Positions 31,815 to 43,357 of a stretch of DNA of 64,000 bases are shown one piece after another. The position numbers and the translations under genes were made by a program. A model generated the notes under the pieces. That model was not told where the DNA came from. It ran no database searches and was given only the letters and a program-made list of their open reading frames with translations. Source of the DNA: Isoetes taiwanensis (taxonomy: Eukaryota; Streptophyta; Lycopodiopsida; Isoetales; Isoetaceae); NCBI GenBank assembly GCA_021234155.1, contig JAJEKV010000020.1, forward strand, positions 5,936,563-6,000,562. The letters run 5' to 3'. The first letter of the stretch is position 1; each line of letters opens with the position of its first letter.

Positions 31815-33867
31815 TTTATTTAAGATAAACCCCTGTAGTATCAGGGTTATGTTTATATAGATAACGGATGGTCCAGTAGTAATAACATTTTAGTGGCTTT
31901 AGTCTATCTACAATATAGACAAGGGGATGTGTTAATATTTGACAGTTAAATGATTGTGTCGGAATTTACATATTGAAGGTAAGATACACCCATTAGACAC
32001 ATAAATATGAATGATATGTGTGTGGATATTGCAATAGAAGGCTTATATTTAACAATAAAATACTGGCAGCTTAAGATCGAGCTTACACTAATAAGAAACC
32101 ATGGTGGAAATACCCATTAATGATACTGGTATTATTTCTCTATGGGTATAAGGGACCTTTGTTAACTATTTAGGTTATCTAACCTATCCCGATTAGGGTT
32201 GACCATATCCAGCATCCTAACCTAAAGATGCATGCGGCGGCGTTATGAGTTTTGGTACAGACGGAGAAGAGTCATCCGACTCTGATAGTGAATGGCTTAA
32301 CGCCGAAGCACTTAGACATGATTTTGAAGATTGTGGGTTATACAGTGATAACGAAGACAGGGATATGGAAGCTAGAGGCTCCAGGGGAGGCTTCGGGCTG
32401 AATAGGAACCCTTATAACAAGGAAGACAGGGATAGCTTTCAAAAGGGACCTAGAGCTTCTGGAAGAAAGAGACAAGGAGATTTTAATACCGCTCAAACTG
32501 TGGATGAAACACAAGATATGGATGACGATCTAGAACTAAATCAGGTTTATCGATCTATTCTGTCTTGTTAACTCTAAACTGATTGTATAAATAGAACCTT
32601 ATGGGTTTAACATAAATAGATATCTAGCAATCCATTGATATTTATCTGATAGTAACCTGCGACATCTGTTTAGTATGTTGCATGCTAAGTTATGATTCTT
32701 AAAGCCATCGAAAAGCCTCATATGATTATACCTTTGGCTCATATTAATGAGTATATCAGGATCTGTCATGTTTAAAAGAGCATATGTTTATGATTAAAAT
32801 CTCTAATCTGGTATAGTCGTATTCATACATCTTTTATTAACCCAAGGGGCAAAAGAGGACAATGGGTGACCAGCGAAGAGCTGAAAACCCCATTGTACCT
32901 TTTGGCCCTTGCCCTGTTACCAAGATTATTGCTAACAGAGTATTGATTGGCTGCAGGTACGGGGTTTTCCTCCCATTGTCCACTTTTTGTTCTTTAGGTT
33001 TTTTCTGGATGGATGGGTAAGATTGTCACTTGAAGATGCCATGGTATAACTTGGTCTCGGATCTCAGGTTACACATAAAACGAAAACATGAGGGATACCA
33101 GTTCTGGTCACATAATATACACCTCTAAATATGCTGATTTATAATATTTATGCCAGCAGTAGTACATTGTCATTGCTTATAAAGTAAATTTGGCAATAAC
33201 AGGTTTAGAATGTTTGACATATGGCCCAGATATGCTACTATGAAGTTCTCTAGTTAGCATTTGATGACCAAAAAAAAAGATTCACGAGATCATATAGATT
33301 TGACTCTATAATTTTGGCTTAAGCATGATTGCTAGTTTATGTAATTGGTCTTAATGAGGCCTCATTTCGTTGAAAACTAATAGAAATCATCTTTTATGAA
33401 ACTGATACATGTATTTTGTTACTGTCTATGAATTTAGGCTGATCAATGAACTTATGTGTCTTGAGTTATAAGTATAAACCCGGGGCTGGTTATACCTTTC
33501 TGATTATTGATCAAACAATCCGTGGTTTAGACTATGGAATTCTATCTTGAGATGGTGGCTGTCCTTTAAATATATTTATAAGAAACAGTAGATTTCAATG
33601 GCATGTGGTTAAATTTACAAATGACTGTAAAGCTTGAATACAAGCTAAAACTGGTTGAATGGGTCCAAAGCTTGAAGTGTACATAAGATCTAGCTTCAAT
33701 ATTCTATGACTTAGATACTACAGTTTAACATATTGCTGTAAATACATGAATAAGAGACATAAAATATGTAAATGAGTAAATTAATGTTGAAGGAGACATG
33801 GTAATAGCCTTATATTGGATTATATGGCCTAATTTTTTGAAAAAAAGTAGATATATTCTGCAGAGTT
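31815..33867 (+). repeat. Right pseudo-LTR of the Penelope-like element
   Basis: This is a near-identical copy of 21,405-23,445, starting TTTATTTAAGATAAACCCCT and ending CTGCAGAGTT. It carries a second copy of exon 1 (ATG at 32,245) and most of intron 1, then stops dead at 33,867 where palindromic sequence begins. Confidence 0.9.
32245..32544 (+). pseudogene. Second copy of Penelope-like exon 1
   Basis: It matches exon 1 at 21,824-22,123, with PSDFDSEW changed to SSDSDSEW and RRDF to RHDF, and the same CAG|GTTTAT donor. No downstream exon exists in this truncated copy. Confidence 0.7.
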
Positions 33868-33869
33868 AT

Positions 33870-34272
33870 CCTCCTCCCAGTGTGGCAATTAGAAGTCAAG
33901 AGCACCTTTTGCAGTAGCAAAATTGTTTGGGATCATTCGGGATAGCCAATAGATCCAAACTCTGTTATTTCAGTTGCCATGGCTCAGCATGTGTGTTTAG
34001 CAAAGGGCACCTAGCTATCCAAGAAAATGACCACGTTTTGGCCTCCAAAACGTAAACCCTGTGTGTTGCTAGGTTATTGTAGGGTTTATGTTTCGGAGGC
34101 CAAAACGTGGTCGTTTTCTTGGACAGCTAGGTACACCTTTGCTAAACACACATGCGGAGCCATGGCAACTAAAATAACAGAGTTTGGATCTATTGGCCAT
34201 CCCGAATGATCCCAAACAATTTTCCTACTGCAAAAGGCGCTCTTGACTTCTAATTGCCACACTGAGAGGAGG
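33870..34272. repeat. 400-bp palindrome abutting the right pseudo-LTR
   Basis: The left arm from 33,870 (CCTCCTCCCAGTGTGGCAAT, then TAGAAGTCAAGAGC, then GTTTGGGATCATTCGGGAT) is mirrored by the right arm ending at 34,272 (ATCCCGAATGATCCCAAAC, then ATTGCCACACTGAGAGGAGG). The arms are about 190 bp and the centre is near 34,071. The outer part of each arm is a diverged copy of the satellite's GATGTGGCAAGTAGAAGTC region, so the palindrome grew from satellite sequence. Confidence 0.85.
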
Positions 34273-34359
34273 ACAGCTCCAGACCCCATTCCATCAGTTC
34301 CTATTGCTTCATGTTTTCAATTGCAGCTTCTCAACCATGTCCCAAGTGCAACCGACTAA

Positions 34360-35150
34360 AACTCGACCCCCATAATGTAAACCCTTCAATAACCTAGCAA
34401 CACACATGGTTTACATTTCGGAGGCCATATTCTAGTCAGATTCGACCCGGATCTTGCACAATGTCATCACGTAGAGGGAGGGTGTTGATGCCAGAAGACG
34501 GACCCTTAAAACCTTCCGGAAGCAGTTCGCCCTAAAGGTCCTCTCCCGAAGGCCCCTGGCCACGGACGGGCAACTCTCCCACTCCAAAACTGTGAATTGA
34601 CTCTCCTAATGGACTCGAAACGTCGACTTTACCCTGGGGACCAAGTTTCGTGGGCAGAAGAACACACCTTCTCCAAGAAGCACCAAAGTAGCTCATGTCC
34701 AACATGTTCGCAGTCAATTAGCCTAGGAGGTGGTTGCAGAATACTGCCATGTAGAGGGTTCGTGTTTCTTTCGTTGCCAAAAATGACCATGTAACTTAGT
34801 CCCTGGGGTAATTTTGCCATTCCGGACGATACGGCGAAGTCGAATCTCCATTCCAGAGCCTTTGGCATGCCCCAACGACAAAACACTTGGTTTTCTATGC
34901 GGTCAACTCGCAGGATTTTTCTGAGCCCGCTCGAAGCAGATTACTTGAATGGCGGATTCAACGGGCCGGATAGGAAAATTGGGGGGGGGGGGGGAAGGGG
35001 GCATTGTCATTTGCCCTCCCAAAGGAGTTGACGGAGAAAGGCTGCCTCCACAACCTTTCTGAGGTCTATCTCCGGGGGTCTGGCCTCTCCCTTCTGGTGA
35101 GGAAGCCGCGCAAAGTCCTGGCCTGATTTGATTTGGGGAAGGGTGTCAGC
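34360..35150 (-). repeat. Diverged single unit of the 1.12-kb satellite
   Basis: Blocks such as CTCTCCCGAAGGCCCCTGGC, AATGGACTCGAAACGTCGAC, ACCAAGTTTCGTGGGCAGAA and ACAAAACACTTGGTTTCTA occur in the same order as in array 2, but at lower similarity. A poly-G run lies at 34,979-34,994. It is an old, solitary copy in the minus orientation. Confidence 0.65.
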
Positions 35151-35403
35151 GCTTTAACTTCTTCAAGATCCCTTTATTCTATCCCTTGCCAAACTCCTCT
35201 ACCAAAAATTTGAAAGGTTATCATATTTCTTGCATAAAGTCCTAGTCATCATATCCATGTCACCATCATCAAGCCATGTCACCCAAAATTGCCAACATCA
35301 CTTAATGAAAAGACCAAAGATGGACATCTTTTCATTTTTGGCCTAGTCAAAACCTGTCCTTGCTTACTTGGCATGCCATGTCACCACTTGGAGTGCCTAG
35401 GTG

Positions 35404-36293
35404 GCATGCCTGAGTCACCTTGGCATGTTGGAGCCCGTGTGGCATGTTGGAGCCACCTTGGCATGTTTGAGCCTAGGTGGCATGTTGGAGTCTAGGTGGC
35501 GTGTTTTAGCCACCTTGGCATGTTGGAGCCTAGGTGGCATGTTTGAGACCACCTTGGCATGTCTGAGCCTAGGTGGCATGTTGGAGCCACCATGGCATGT
35601 TGGAGCCACCTTGGCATGTTTGAGCCTAGATGGCATGTTGGAGCCACCTTGGCATGTTTGAGCCACCTTGGCATGTTTGAGCCTAGGTGGCATGTTTGAG
35701 CCACCTTGTCATGTTGGAGCCCACATGGCATGTTGGAGCCTATGTGGCATGTTGGAGCCCGCGTGGCATGTTTGAGCCCTCTTGGCTTGTTTGCGCCACC
35801 TTGGCATGTTTGAGCCAAGGTGGCATGTTGGAGTCTAGGTGGCATGTTGTGAGCCACCTTAGCATGTTTGAGCCTAGGTGGCATGTTGGAGCCTAGGTGG
35901 CATGTTTGAGCCACCTTGCCACGTTTGAGCCACCTTGGCATGTTGGAGCCTAGGTGGCATGTTGGACCCCGCGTGGCATGTTTGAGCCACCTTGGCATGT
36001 TGAAGCCTAGGTGGCATGTTTGCCACCTTGGCATGTTGGAGCCCACATGGCATTATGGAGTCCACGTGGCATGTTTGAGCCACCTTGGCATATTGGAGCC
36101 TAGGTGGCATGTTGGAGCCTAGGTGGCATGTTTGAGCCCACCTTGGCATGTTTGAGCCGCCTGGTATGTTTGAGCCTAGGTGGCATGTTGGAGCCACCTT
36201 GGCATGTTGGAGCCCACGTGGCATTATGGAGTCCACATGGCATGTTTGACCCACCTTGGCATGTTGGAGCCTAGGTGGCATGTTGGAGCCTAT
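35404..36293 (+). repeat. 19-bp minisatellite, main block (about 45 copies)
   Basis: The unit is TGGCATGTTGGAGCCTAGG, with variants GTTTGAGCC, CCACCT and CCACG. Because 19 is not a multiple of 3, three units make a 57-bp, 19-codon cycle, and the block stays open on both strands. The resulting ORFs (for example a 184-codon minus frame) are not genes. The order of variants recurs, showing higher-order duplication. Confidence 0.9.
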
Positions 36294-38224
36294 CACAAGG
36301 CCCCCAAAAAAGAACACGCATAAATAATCACCATGAAAACTAGTATAAGTGTGATTTTTCATACTGATAAATTGTAATCTCATAAAAAACTATATATTCT
36401 ACATGGTTTTGTAAATCATTACTAGTTTGCATCATATTTTTGATACTAATTCTATTTCTTATACTAGTTTCTTGAAATCATCACTAGTTGGGAGGTGTTT
36501 TTCTAGCGTGCATTTTTAATACTGTAATATAGGATGATTTCTAATGCTAATTGTCAATAACCTATATGGTTTTTGTAATATAGTTCTAATGCGCTAAACT
36601 TAGTTCAAAGATCGCATTTGATTTTGCAAATATGCTATGCTTTTGCTACTTGCTTATTCTATAGTCCATTTTGATCTGGTTTATATTGTTGCTTTTATTA
36701 TAAAGCCACTATTAATTTTCCATATTAACTAGTCATTCCAACTACTATACCTAATTCTTCAGGTGTTGCAATCTTCAAAAGCATTAGAATATCTTAATAG
36801 CCAGGAACTTCAGTTCACCATCTCTCTGTAGTATGTGGTATTGGGTGTCGATGAATGGTGATAAGTATGGATATGCCACATTATCTATAGTTTTGTCGAT
36901 GGATGAGAATAGACCCATAGTCGTTTCTTCGTCAAAAGATATTTGTTAGACTTTGCCATCTCAATTAACACTCTTAAGGTTGGTACGATTGACTAGATAG
37001 TCATTCTCCAACATTAAACTAGAAAGGATTATTGAAATTTTGACCAGCATACCTTGGGACTTAGCGGCCATGGTAAATTCAGATTTGACTGATTACAAGT
37101 GTTTTAATCACCTAGAGGTCTACGTGGCTCATAAATATGGGTGATCATGCCATTGAATAATGTTTTAGAAAATGTTTGTTGAAGGATGCATTATCTTTTC
37201 TTTCATTCACATCTTTCTCTCTAGCCATAGATCAGTTTGAGTAGGAAGTTATACAATACAAGTTCAATGTCGTAAACAACTTGAGTGAACTTATGGTCCA
37301 CTAGATTGGGTGCTATTTGTAGGGCATTGTTACATTTTGACAAATAAAATACATTTATTAATTAATTGATATATATTTTGTAGGGAATGACATGTGCTAT
37401 CTTTAGCATGTAGTGCACAACTACGTATAGCCATCTATAACAATTGAAGGAATTAAAAAAAGGGTTCTCAAGAATGCGTTCTAGAGCTCGAACATTCTAA
37501 AACATTGTACTTTGGGTTTTTGCAAAGTTTAAAAAAAAAATCTATCTTTAGATTGAGGTGCTTATCCATGAGCATGGGAGCACTTGTTGAAGTATGCTTT
37601 TACTGTAATATTTACAATTTGTAACTTAATTAGCAGAAACAAATGAATGCCAATAAATGCTTTGGCTACTTCCGGGTGGGCTTGGGATACTTTAGGTATG
37701 TTAAATATGCTAGCCCCTTGACGATCATCTTTAATAAACAAAAGTCATTAGATTTTCTATATTATTTAATAGTCGAATTCCAGCCTCTTTGGTAGAACCT
37801 TCAGCGCCATCAGATCCAACATGGGCATCATACCTTGTCACTGGTTCTAGAAGGTTCAGATAAACCAGTCTTCCTGCACTGGATCAACTTAGTTTGGTTG
37901 CTTAATCTGATGATATGAACTAGTGAATCCAAAAAAAGCAAAAAATGCTGCCAGTAAATCCAAGGACTGCTTAGAAAAACATTGGGAAGAATTTAGGAGT
38001 TTGCATGTCTGAATTATGTGGTGGGTGGAAGATGGTGCTCTTATGCGTGGGTGAGGCAAATATGCATCAGCACATTGAGGAGCGAACATTTGCAATAGTG
38101 GTAAGTATTTAGTAGACTAAAGCACCTGATGAGAGTATTGTGGCAGATCCGAATTGACTTGTACAGAAATGTCGGATTTTTGGATGCCATTTGGCAACAA
38201 ACCTATGGCCAATTTAATTCTGAC

Positions 38225-38257
<33 letters not shown>

Positions 38258-39030
38258 GGGGGAGGAGGGCAAGTTGCCTTCAGAATCTGAGCCACAATAA
38301 TCTATTACGTCTCTATTGGAATACGCACCTCTACAAAATCCAGCAATTTGAGTTCTCTATACTAAGTAGGAGACTGCAAAAAGTGTGACGACATCAGAGT
38401 GACTTTTTTATGCCCATGCATGTTTGATATATCCCTGTGAGAGGTGCTTCAATAGTTATGTTAAATTCCTTTTATAAATTACAAGTTATAATAATGTAGT
38501 CGTGTGCTTGCAGGTTTGAATTGTGTGCCATCCAAGTAATGTCTGGGAGGTGTGTTGCAGCTTACTATGCCCTTGTGGGAGCGGTCCATAGTTGGCACAA
38601 AGAAGAAAGAGGAGAGAGAAACTAATGTTGTAACTGGGAAAACATGTAATGCGAAATTGGCTAGCCAAATGTTTAGTGTAGGGAAGTTCCATGTGGTAGC
38701 ACCATATTAAAAAAGTACAACATTAAAAATTGTAACTTGAGCTGTTGAAGAAGTTGTTGCTCTTTATTTCTCCAGTTCCAAATTCTCATGGTTCATTTGA
38801 ACCTTATCAATCAAACATCTCTACATAGGTGATGTTTCAAATGAAAAACAGTGGGATCTGGGCTAAAAAAAACTATCAATTCATTCGCCAAATCCAGTTT
38901 TATTTTTCACAAATCTACTAATTGATACATTGGGGTACAACAATTGATTTATTTTGTGCCTCCCCTCTGAGATTGTTTTCAATCTTTCTAAAATCTAGTA
39001 ATGGATGAAGCTCCACTTTTCGGAACTAAT

Positions 39031-39150
39031 ATGTAGCATAATAACAGGGGGTTTTCTTTGTGTTTTTGTACGCTTTTCACTAAGGTTTTCCTATGATTTC
39101 GTGATGTATTCAAATGGATGTACTAATGCGTACATCTAGAGTGCATCATT
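39031..39150 (+). mobile_element. Terminus of a gene-fragment-carrying element, copy 4
   Basis: ATGTAGCATAATAACAGGGG, then TTTTCTTTGTGTTTTTGTAC, and later GTACATCTAGAGTGCA, match the start of the insertion at 26,540. It is nested inside the 6.85-kb CACTA-like element. Its other end is not identified. The 26,540 terminus is counted as copy 3. Confidence 0.5.
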
Positions 39151-39182
39151 TCTGAGCCATTGATTTTAGCCTTTTTTTTTTC

Positions 39183-39358
39183 CAATGGTCAACAACCAAT
39201 GGCTCACAACAAAAGCCCTTTTTTTTGTGCGTGTGGTGCATAATGGTCAACAACCAATGGCTCACAACAAAAGCTCTTTTTTTTGTGTGTGTGGTGCATA
39301 ATGGTCAACAACCAATGGCTCACAACAAAAGCCCTCTTTTGTGTGTGTGGTGCATAAT
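39183..39358 (+). repeat. 58-bp tandem repeat, three copies
   Basis: The unit includes ATGGTCAACAACCAATGGCT, then CACAACAAAAGCCC, a T-run, and GTGTGTGGTGCATA, repeated three times with T-run length differences. It follows the element terminus at 39,031. The terminus at 26,540 is likewise followed by AAAGCCC-type repeats. Confidence 0.85.
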
Positions 39359-41755
39359 GGGCACATGAAGGGCGCATGTAGTGCGGTTTTCCAGGCAACA
39401 CATTTCTTATCATAACTTTTGATCCGAGCTCGTTTTGAGATGATTTTTATTGCGTTGGAAAGCTCTCTCCGAGATCTTTTGATAGTGTATGTTATGGATA
39501 TGTTTGGTTAAGTTATCTATGCTAAAACAGCAATTTTCCGGCCGGGTTTGGTAGGCTTTTACATCCTACCGGTGATTATCTACAGGATTGCGCTATTGGA
39601 TATTGTTTTATGGCTCATTCAATGAAGCCCGCAAAAAAATTACCATGCATTTTAGATTTTGAGGCTTCTAGATCCTTGTGCTAACAAGCAGAAAAGTTTC
39701 CCACTTTGGTTTCTCACCACAAGAATCCATTGAGGCCAAAGGTTGCTGTTAAATTCCAGTTGAAAAATGTTTGTGTATGGGTGTTGCAAACTTTATGAGT
39801 TTCAGAATAATGGGATCAATCTGCTCTATCTTTATGGTAACTTTTACTTATGTTCTATTTGTTTTATTGTGATGAAATTCAAAAGTTACAGGTGATGAAA
39901 GCCTCAAATGAATTCTAGTTTTTTTCTGGTTTGAATTCTAAAATTTTTGTCTCACCAGGGGGGGGAGGGGGGCTGTGATGTCCTTAAGGCCCCGAAGGGG
40001 CCAAAATTTTTTTTTTGCCCCAAGAGAAAAAGTAAAGGCAATTTGACAATTTCAAAAACTGCAGGAGCATTGTTGGGAAATACTCCATTAGAGTTCTCCA
40101 ATCATTCTTCCACACAGGTTTAAATTTTGGAATTCAAAAAAGTGATGGCCGTTGATTTTTTCTTTGGTTTTTTTTTTGCCGTACATTTGTGGACGACAGA
40201 AGCAGGCCCCTTCAAATTCGTGCAACTGCGTGGAGATGTGCGGATCTGCACATGGGTTTCCAGATTTGTTGGAGCCGGATGGCAAACTATATCTTCCAAT
40301 TCCTGTTTTGGATTTGCTAGTCTGTGCTGCGGCTTGCAAATCAGTGCCATCATGGGCCGGATGATCTTTGTAAACGCTTCCCCTTTCTGGTTGTAAACAC
40401 TTCCTCTGTTCAGGCTTAGAATATGCAGATTAAACGGTACCCAGCTGCCGAATGCCGCTTTGAATCGTTGCAACAACTCTTAAATGAAGGCCTTGGCTAT
40501 AGCTATGGCATCATGACTGACCGAAAAGCCTTTTCCAGGCCCTAGAGAGCAAGCAATGGATGGGATATTTAGATTTTTGATGGTTTCAAAGATGGCTCCT
40601 TCTTGCTATGGACGCATGGGCCTGCCTCCATTCAGCAAAAAGCATGCCTCTGTTATGCAAAAATGGAGAACATGTTTTTATTTGAGCGATTTTTAGAGGG
40701 TTGCGTATTTGTGGTTGGAGGCCAGCAGAAGGATGGAGCCAAAGACATTTCTTTAATTGACATTACAGGTCTCCGGCTCCGGCTCCTGAGTCTCTGCGTC
40801 TCTCCCCATCGTGAATCTGGATCGTGCATGTAAGCCCTGTGCTGGCTGGAGCATGGAGCTCCTTCTGATTTGGATTTGGATTTTGCCACGTGTGCAGTGT
40901 GCAGTAATATCCAAAGGATGAGCGATTTTTTAATTTTTGTTTTCCAAACCCATTAGAGTTCAAGACCCCATTAGAGTTTGACCCCATAAATATAAAGGGC
41001 TTTTTTTTTTTAATTTTTCTTTTAATTCCTCACTTGATAACGCCCCAAACCCTATTTCCCTCCATTTTTCTAATGCGGGAAATGGCAGTGTGTTGAGAGC
41101 TCCCATTTGGTTTTTTCACGGATGCAGCCATGTTCCACTTAGCAGCGTCCATATGACCTAAAGGATGCCGATCCATAACATAGGGCAGGAAACATGCTTC
41201 TTTGAGAACAAGCATAGGCATGGCAGTTTACCTGAGGCTCTTCACAAAATATAGGCATCCGACCAGCGTATTTTAGCTCTTGCTCTATGCTTGGTTGCTT
41301 TCTTATTTCTTTGATTTTTTTGTTTTTGGAGCTCTTGTTTTGTTGCATTAGATTTCAAGCATGAGTTGTGTTACGGATCAATTTCTTATCTTATATTTTG
41401 TGCTCGGTGTTGTTGGGGAAGAGGATCCCTGCGCAGTTCCGCGGTACCGTCTATGCAACCCGAAACTGGATTAGGAAGAGGTTAGTTGCTTGGTTATTGG
41501 TGTTTTGATTTCTTTGTTGGAAACGCAAAGTGGTGAGCGTGATTGAAGCGGGATGCAATAGTTTCAATTCGAAACTCTGTCCACGGTGATGGTTATGCAG
41601 GCAGGGCTTTAGGCTGGAAAATTAAAACCCCACCGTGATCTATGCTTATTTTGCTTATTTTGGAGGAAGTATGTATTTCGATTTCAACATCTCAAGATCC
41701 TATCTTGACCGGTAAAAGATCTTTTATTGGGTGCACGTGAAGTTCAAAGATTGGT

Positions 41756-42345
41756 TTGAGCTTATTTTTGTTAAAAGCATTGTACAAAGGTTAGATCCTA
41801 GTTGATGTTTGGCATGATTGCATGGCTATTCCTTAGTGCTTATCTGTTTCCATTTGTTAGAGCAGACTACATTTGACTCGGAAGATATTTTTATTATCTT
41901 CAACGGTTTATTCATCTAGTTTATTCATCTTACGTATGATCCGAACTGTCTTTTTCGGGGTTATTTATGGGGTTAACAGGGGCCAAATGGCTTTCTTGCA
42001 TATTACACTAGGTAATGCTTTCTTGACTGGTACGTAGTTGCAGCATTGATTTGAGCTTATTTTTGTTAAAAGCATTGTACAAAGGTTAGATCCTAGTTGA
42101 TGTTTGGCATGATTGCATGGCTATTCCTTAGTGCTTATCTATTTCCATTTGTTAGAGCAGACCACATTTGACTCTGGAAGATATTTTTATTATCTTCAAC
42201 AGTTTATTCATCTAGTTTATTCATCTTCTGTATGATCCGAACCTGTCTTTTTTCAGGGTTATTACTGGGGTTAACAGGGCCAAATGGCTTTCTTGCATAT
42301 TACACTAGGTAATGCTCCTTTCTTTCCATGCTTTTAAGCAATCTG
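41756..42345 (+). repeat. Tandem duplication, period 295 bp
   Basis: The block from TTGAGCTTATTTTTGTTAAA through CTTGCATATTACACTAGGTA begins at 41,756 and again at 42,051, with about a dozen small differences. It lies inside the CACTA-like element, so it arose after or within it. Confidence 0.85.
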
Positions 42346-42483
42346 GCTTCTAAATTGCTCATTCCGTTTAGGAATGATTATGCTTCTAAAGAAATTTGGC
42401 TTCTAAATTGGTCATTCCTTTTAGGTGTCTGGCTCTTTAGAAACAGACCACATGATTATATCTGATCTAATTGTATTGTGAAA

Positions 42484-42529
42484 CACATGGTAAGATTGTG
42501 GGTTCAACTCCCACATGTTCACCTTCCCA
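42484..42529 (+). repeat. tRNA-like relic (T-arm and acceptor end)
   Basis: GTGGGTTCAACTCCCAC is a perfect 5-bp T-arm with a 7-base TTCAACT loop. It holds a Pol III box-B match (GGTTCAACTCC) and is followed by ATGTTCACC. No complete cloverleaf can be built upstream. It is most likely the head of a SINE-type repeat or a tRNA relic. Confidence 0.4.
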
Positions 42530-43143
42530 TTATAGTCACAAAATTCCCTAAATCCTCTACTGCATTGTCATACAACACTATTAAATATCATACGCTCAAA
42601 ATTAGGTTGTAAAATTATACTGGTAAACTATTTGATAATATTGCAGTGGTTAACCATTTGGTATCATGCAAAAAAAAATCATACTAGCAAATCTAAACCA
42701 ACTATACTTATCATATGTCGTTGTTACAATTATTTACTATAAATTCATACTAGCAAACCTAAACCAGTTACATTTATCGTATGTTGTTACGTTTAATCAC
42801 TATAAATCATTGTAACATAGACACTTAAAATTATCATGTGTATATGCTAAGGAAGATAGATGGGATTGATAATCATTCTATTAAACTAGACATATTAAGC
42901 AATAATGCACATCATATATTTTAAGTTGTTATAAAGACTGACTATAACTATCATGTTCTACTACCATATAAAAAAACAATGATCTTTTATCACGTCATGG
43001 AATTGTATTGATGAACTATAATGTATAACCAGATATGGTTTGTAAACTTTTTGGCCCACATATCGGTAATGATTTTAAGATTTGGTTTTCACTAATAAAT
43101 CATTTCAAAAAAATCATACTGATTCAATTTTGGGGGCCTTGTG

Positions 43144-43357
43144 TATGTGGCATGTTGGAGCCCGCGTGGCATGTTTTCGAGCCATCTTGGCTTGTTTGCG
43201 CCACCTTGGCATGTTTGAGCCAAGGTGGCATGTTGGCCTTGGCATGTTGGAGCCTACGAGGCATGTTGTGAGCCACCTTAGCATGTTTGAGCCTAGGTGG
43301 CATGTTGGAGCCTAGGTGGCATGTTTGAGCCACCTTGCCATGTTTGAGCCACGTGGC
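43144..43357 (+). repeat. 19-bp minisatellite, right block (about 11 copies)
   Basis: It continues the 19-bp repeat after the CACTA-like element. Its variant order (GGAGCCCGCGTGGCATG, CTTGGCTTGTTTGCGCC, GAGCCAAGG, GTTGTGAGCCACCTTAGC) matches 35,740-35,945 of the left block, so the two are diverged copies of one higher-order unit. Confidence 0.85.

Larger units (their letters stand above)
21405..33867 (+). mobile_element. Penelope-like retroelement with long direct pseudo-LTRs and introns
   Basis: This unit of about 12.5 kb is bounded by near-identical direct repeats (21,405-23,445 and 31,815-33,867). Between them, one strand encodes a long protein ending in a reverse transcriptase. The RT has the Penelope-like order: VDKATNNPVFICP, LPYLLGVYKAHKKEYRWI, motif A ADITRCY, motif B QISGIPMGFACSP, motif C YMDD, and the downstream NFLNMTI block. 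The frame stops about 115 residues later without a GIY-YIG domain, and none was seen in the N-terminal part. Two introns are inferred (22,124-23,778 and 25,361-25,647). Two frameshifts (near 25,000 and 26,185) and a 4-kb insertion in the RT show that this copy is dead. Known PLEs do use pseudo-LTRs and can retain introns. I see no target-site duplication and no hammerhead-ribozyme core. Confidence 0.75.
36294..43143. mobile_element. CACTA-like element, 6,850 bp, perfect 16-bp inverted ends and TAT duplication
   Basis: The left end CACAAGGCCCCCAAAA at 36,294 is matched perfectly by its reverse complement ending at 43,143. TAT lies on both sides (36,291-36,293 and 43,144-43,146), and outside it the same 19-bp minisatellite continues on each side. 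A CAC start plus a 3-bp duplication is the CACTA (CMC) signature. Subterminal regions hold repeated ACTAGT or ATACTAG motifs (left: TACTAGTTTGCATC, ATACTAGTTTC, TCACTAGTTGG; right: ATACTAGCAAATCTAAACC and ATACTAGCAAACCTAAACC). No TnpA- or TnpD-like transposase was seen, so this copy is non-autonomous. It carries nested repeats, including a gene-fragment-element terminus at 39,031. Confidence 0.8.

Noticed and set aside
21405..33867. Interpretation as an LTR retrotransposon, because of the long terminal direct repeats
   Set aside because: There is no TG..CA ends, primer-binding site, protease, integrase or RNase H, and the RT order is Penelope-like. The repeats contain coding exon 1 and an intron.
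31815..33867. Hammerhead ribozyme, as known in some pseudo-LTRs
   Set aside because: I looked for the CTGATGA...GAAA core on both strands by eye and did not find it; a covariance search would be needed to exclude a variant.
35404..36293. CRISPR-like array
   Set aside because: Repeats are contiguous 19-mers with no unique spacers, in a plant nuclear context.
35492..36383. Long minus-strand ORFs (up to 184 codons) rich in Cys, His, Met and Pro
   Set aside because: They are pure read-through of the 19-bp minisatellite with a 19-residue period, and equally open on the plus strand.
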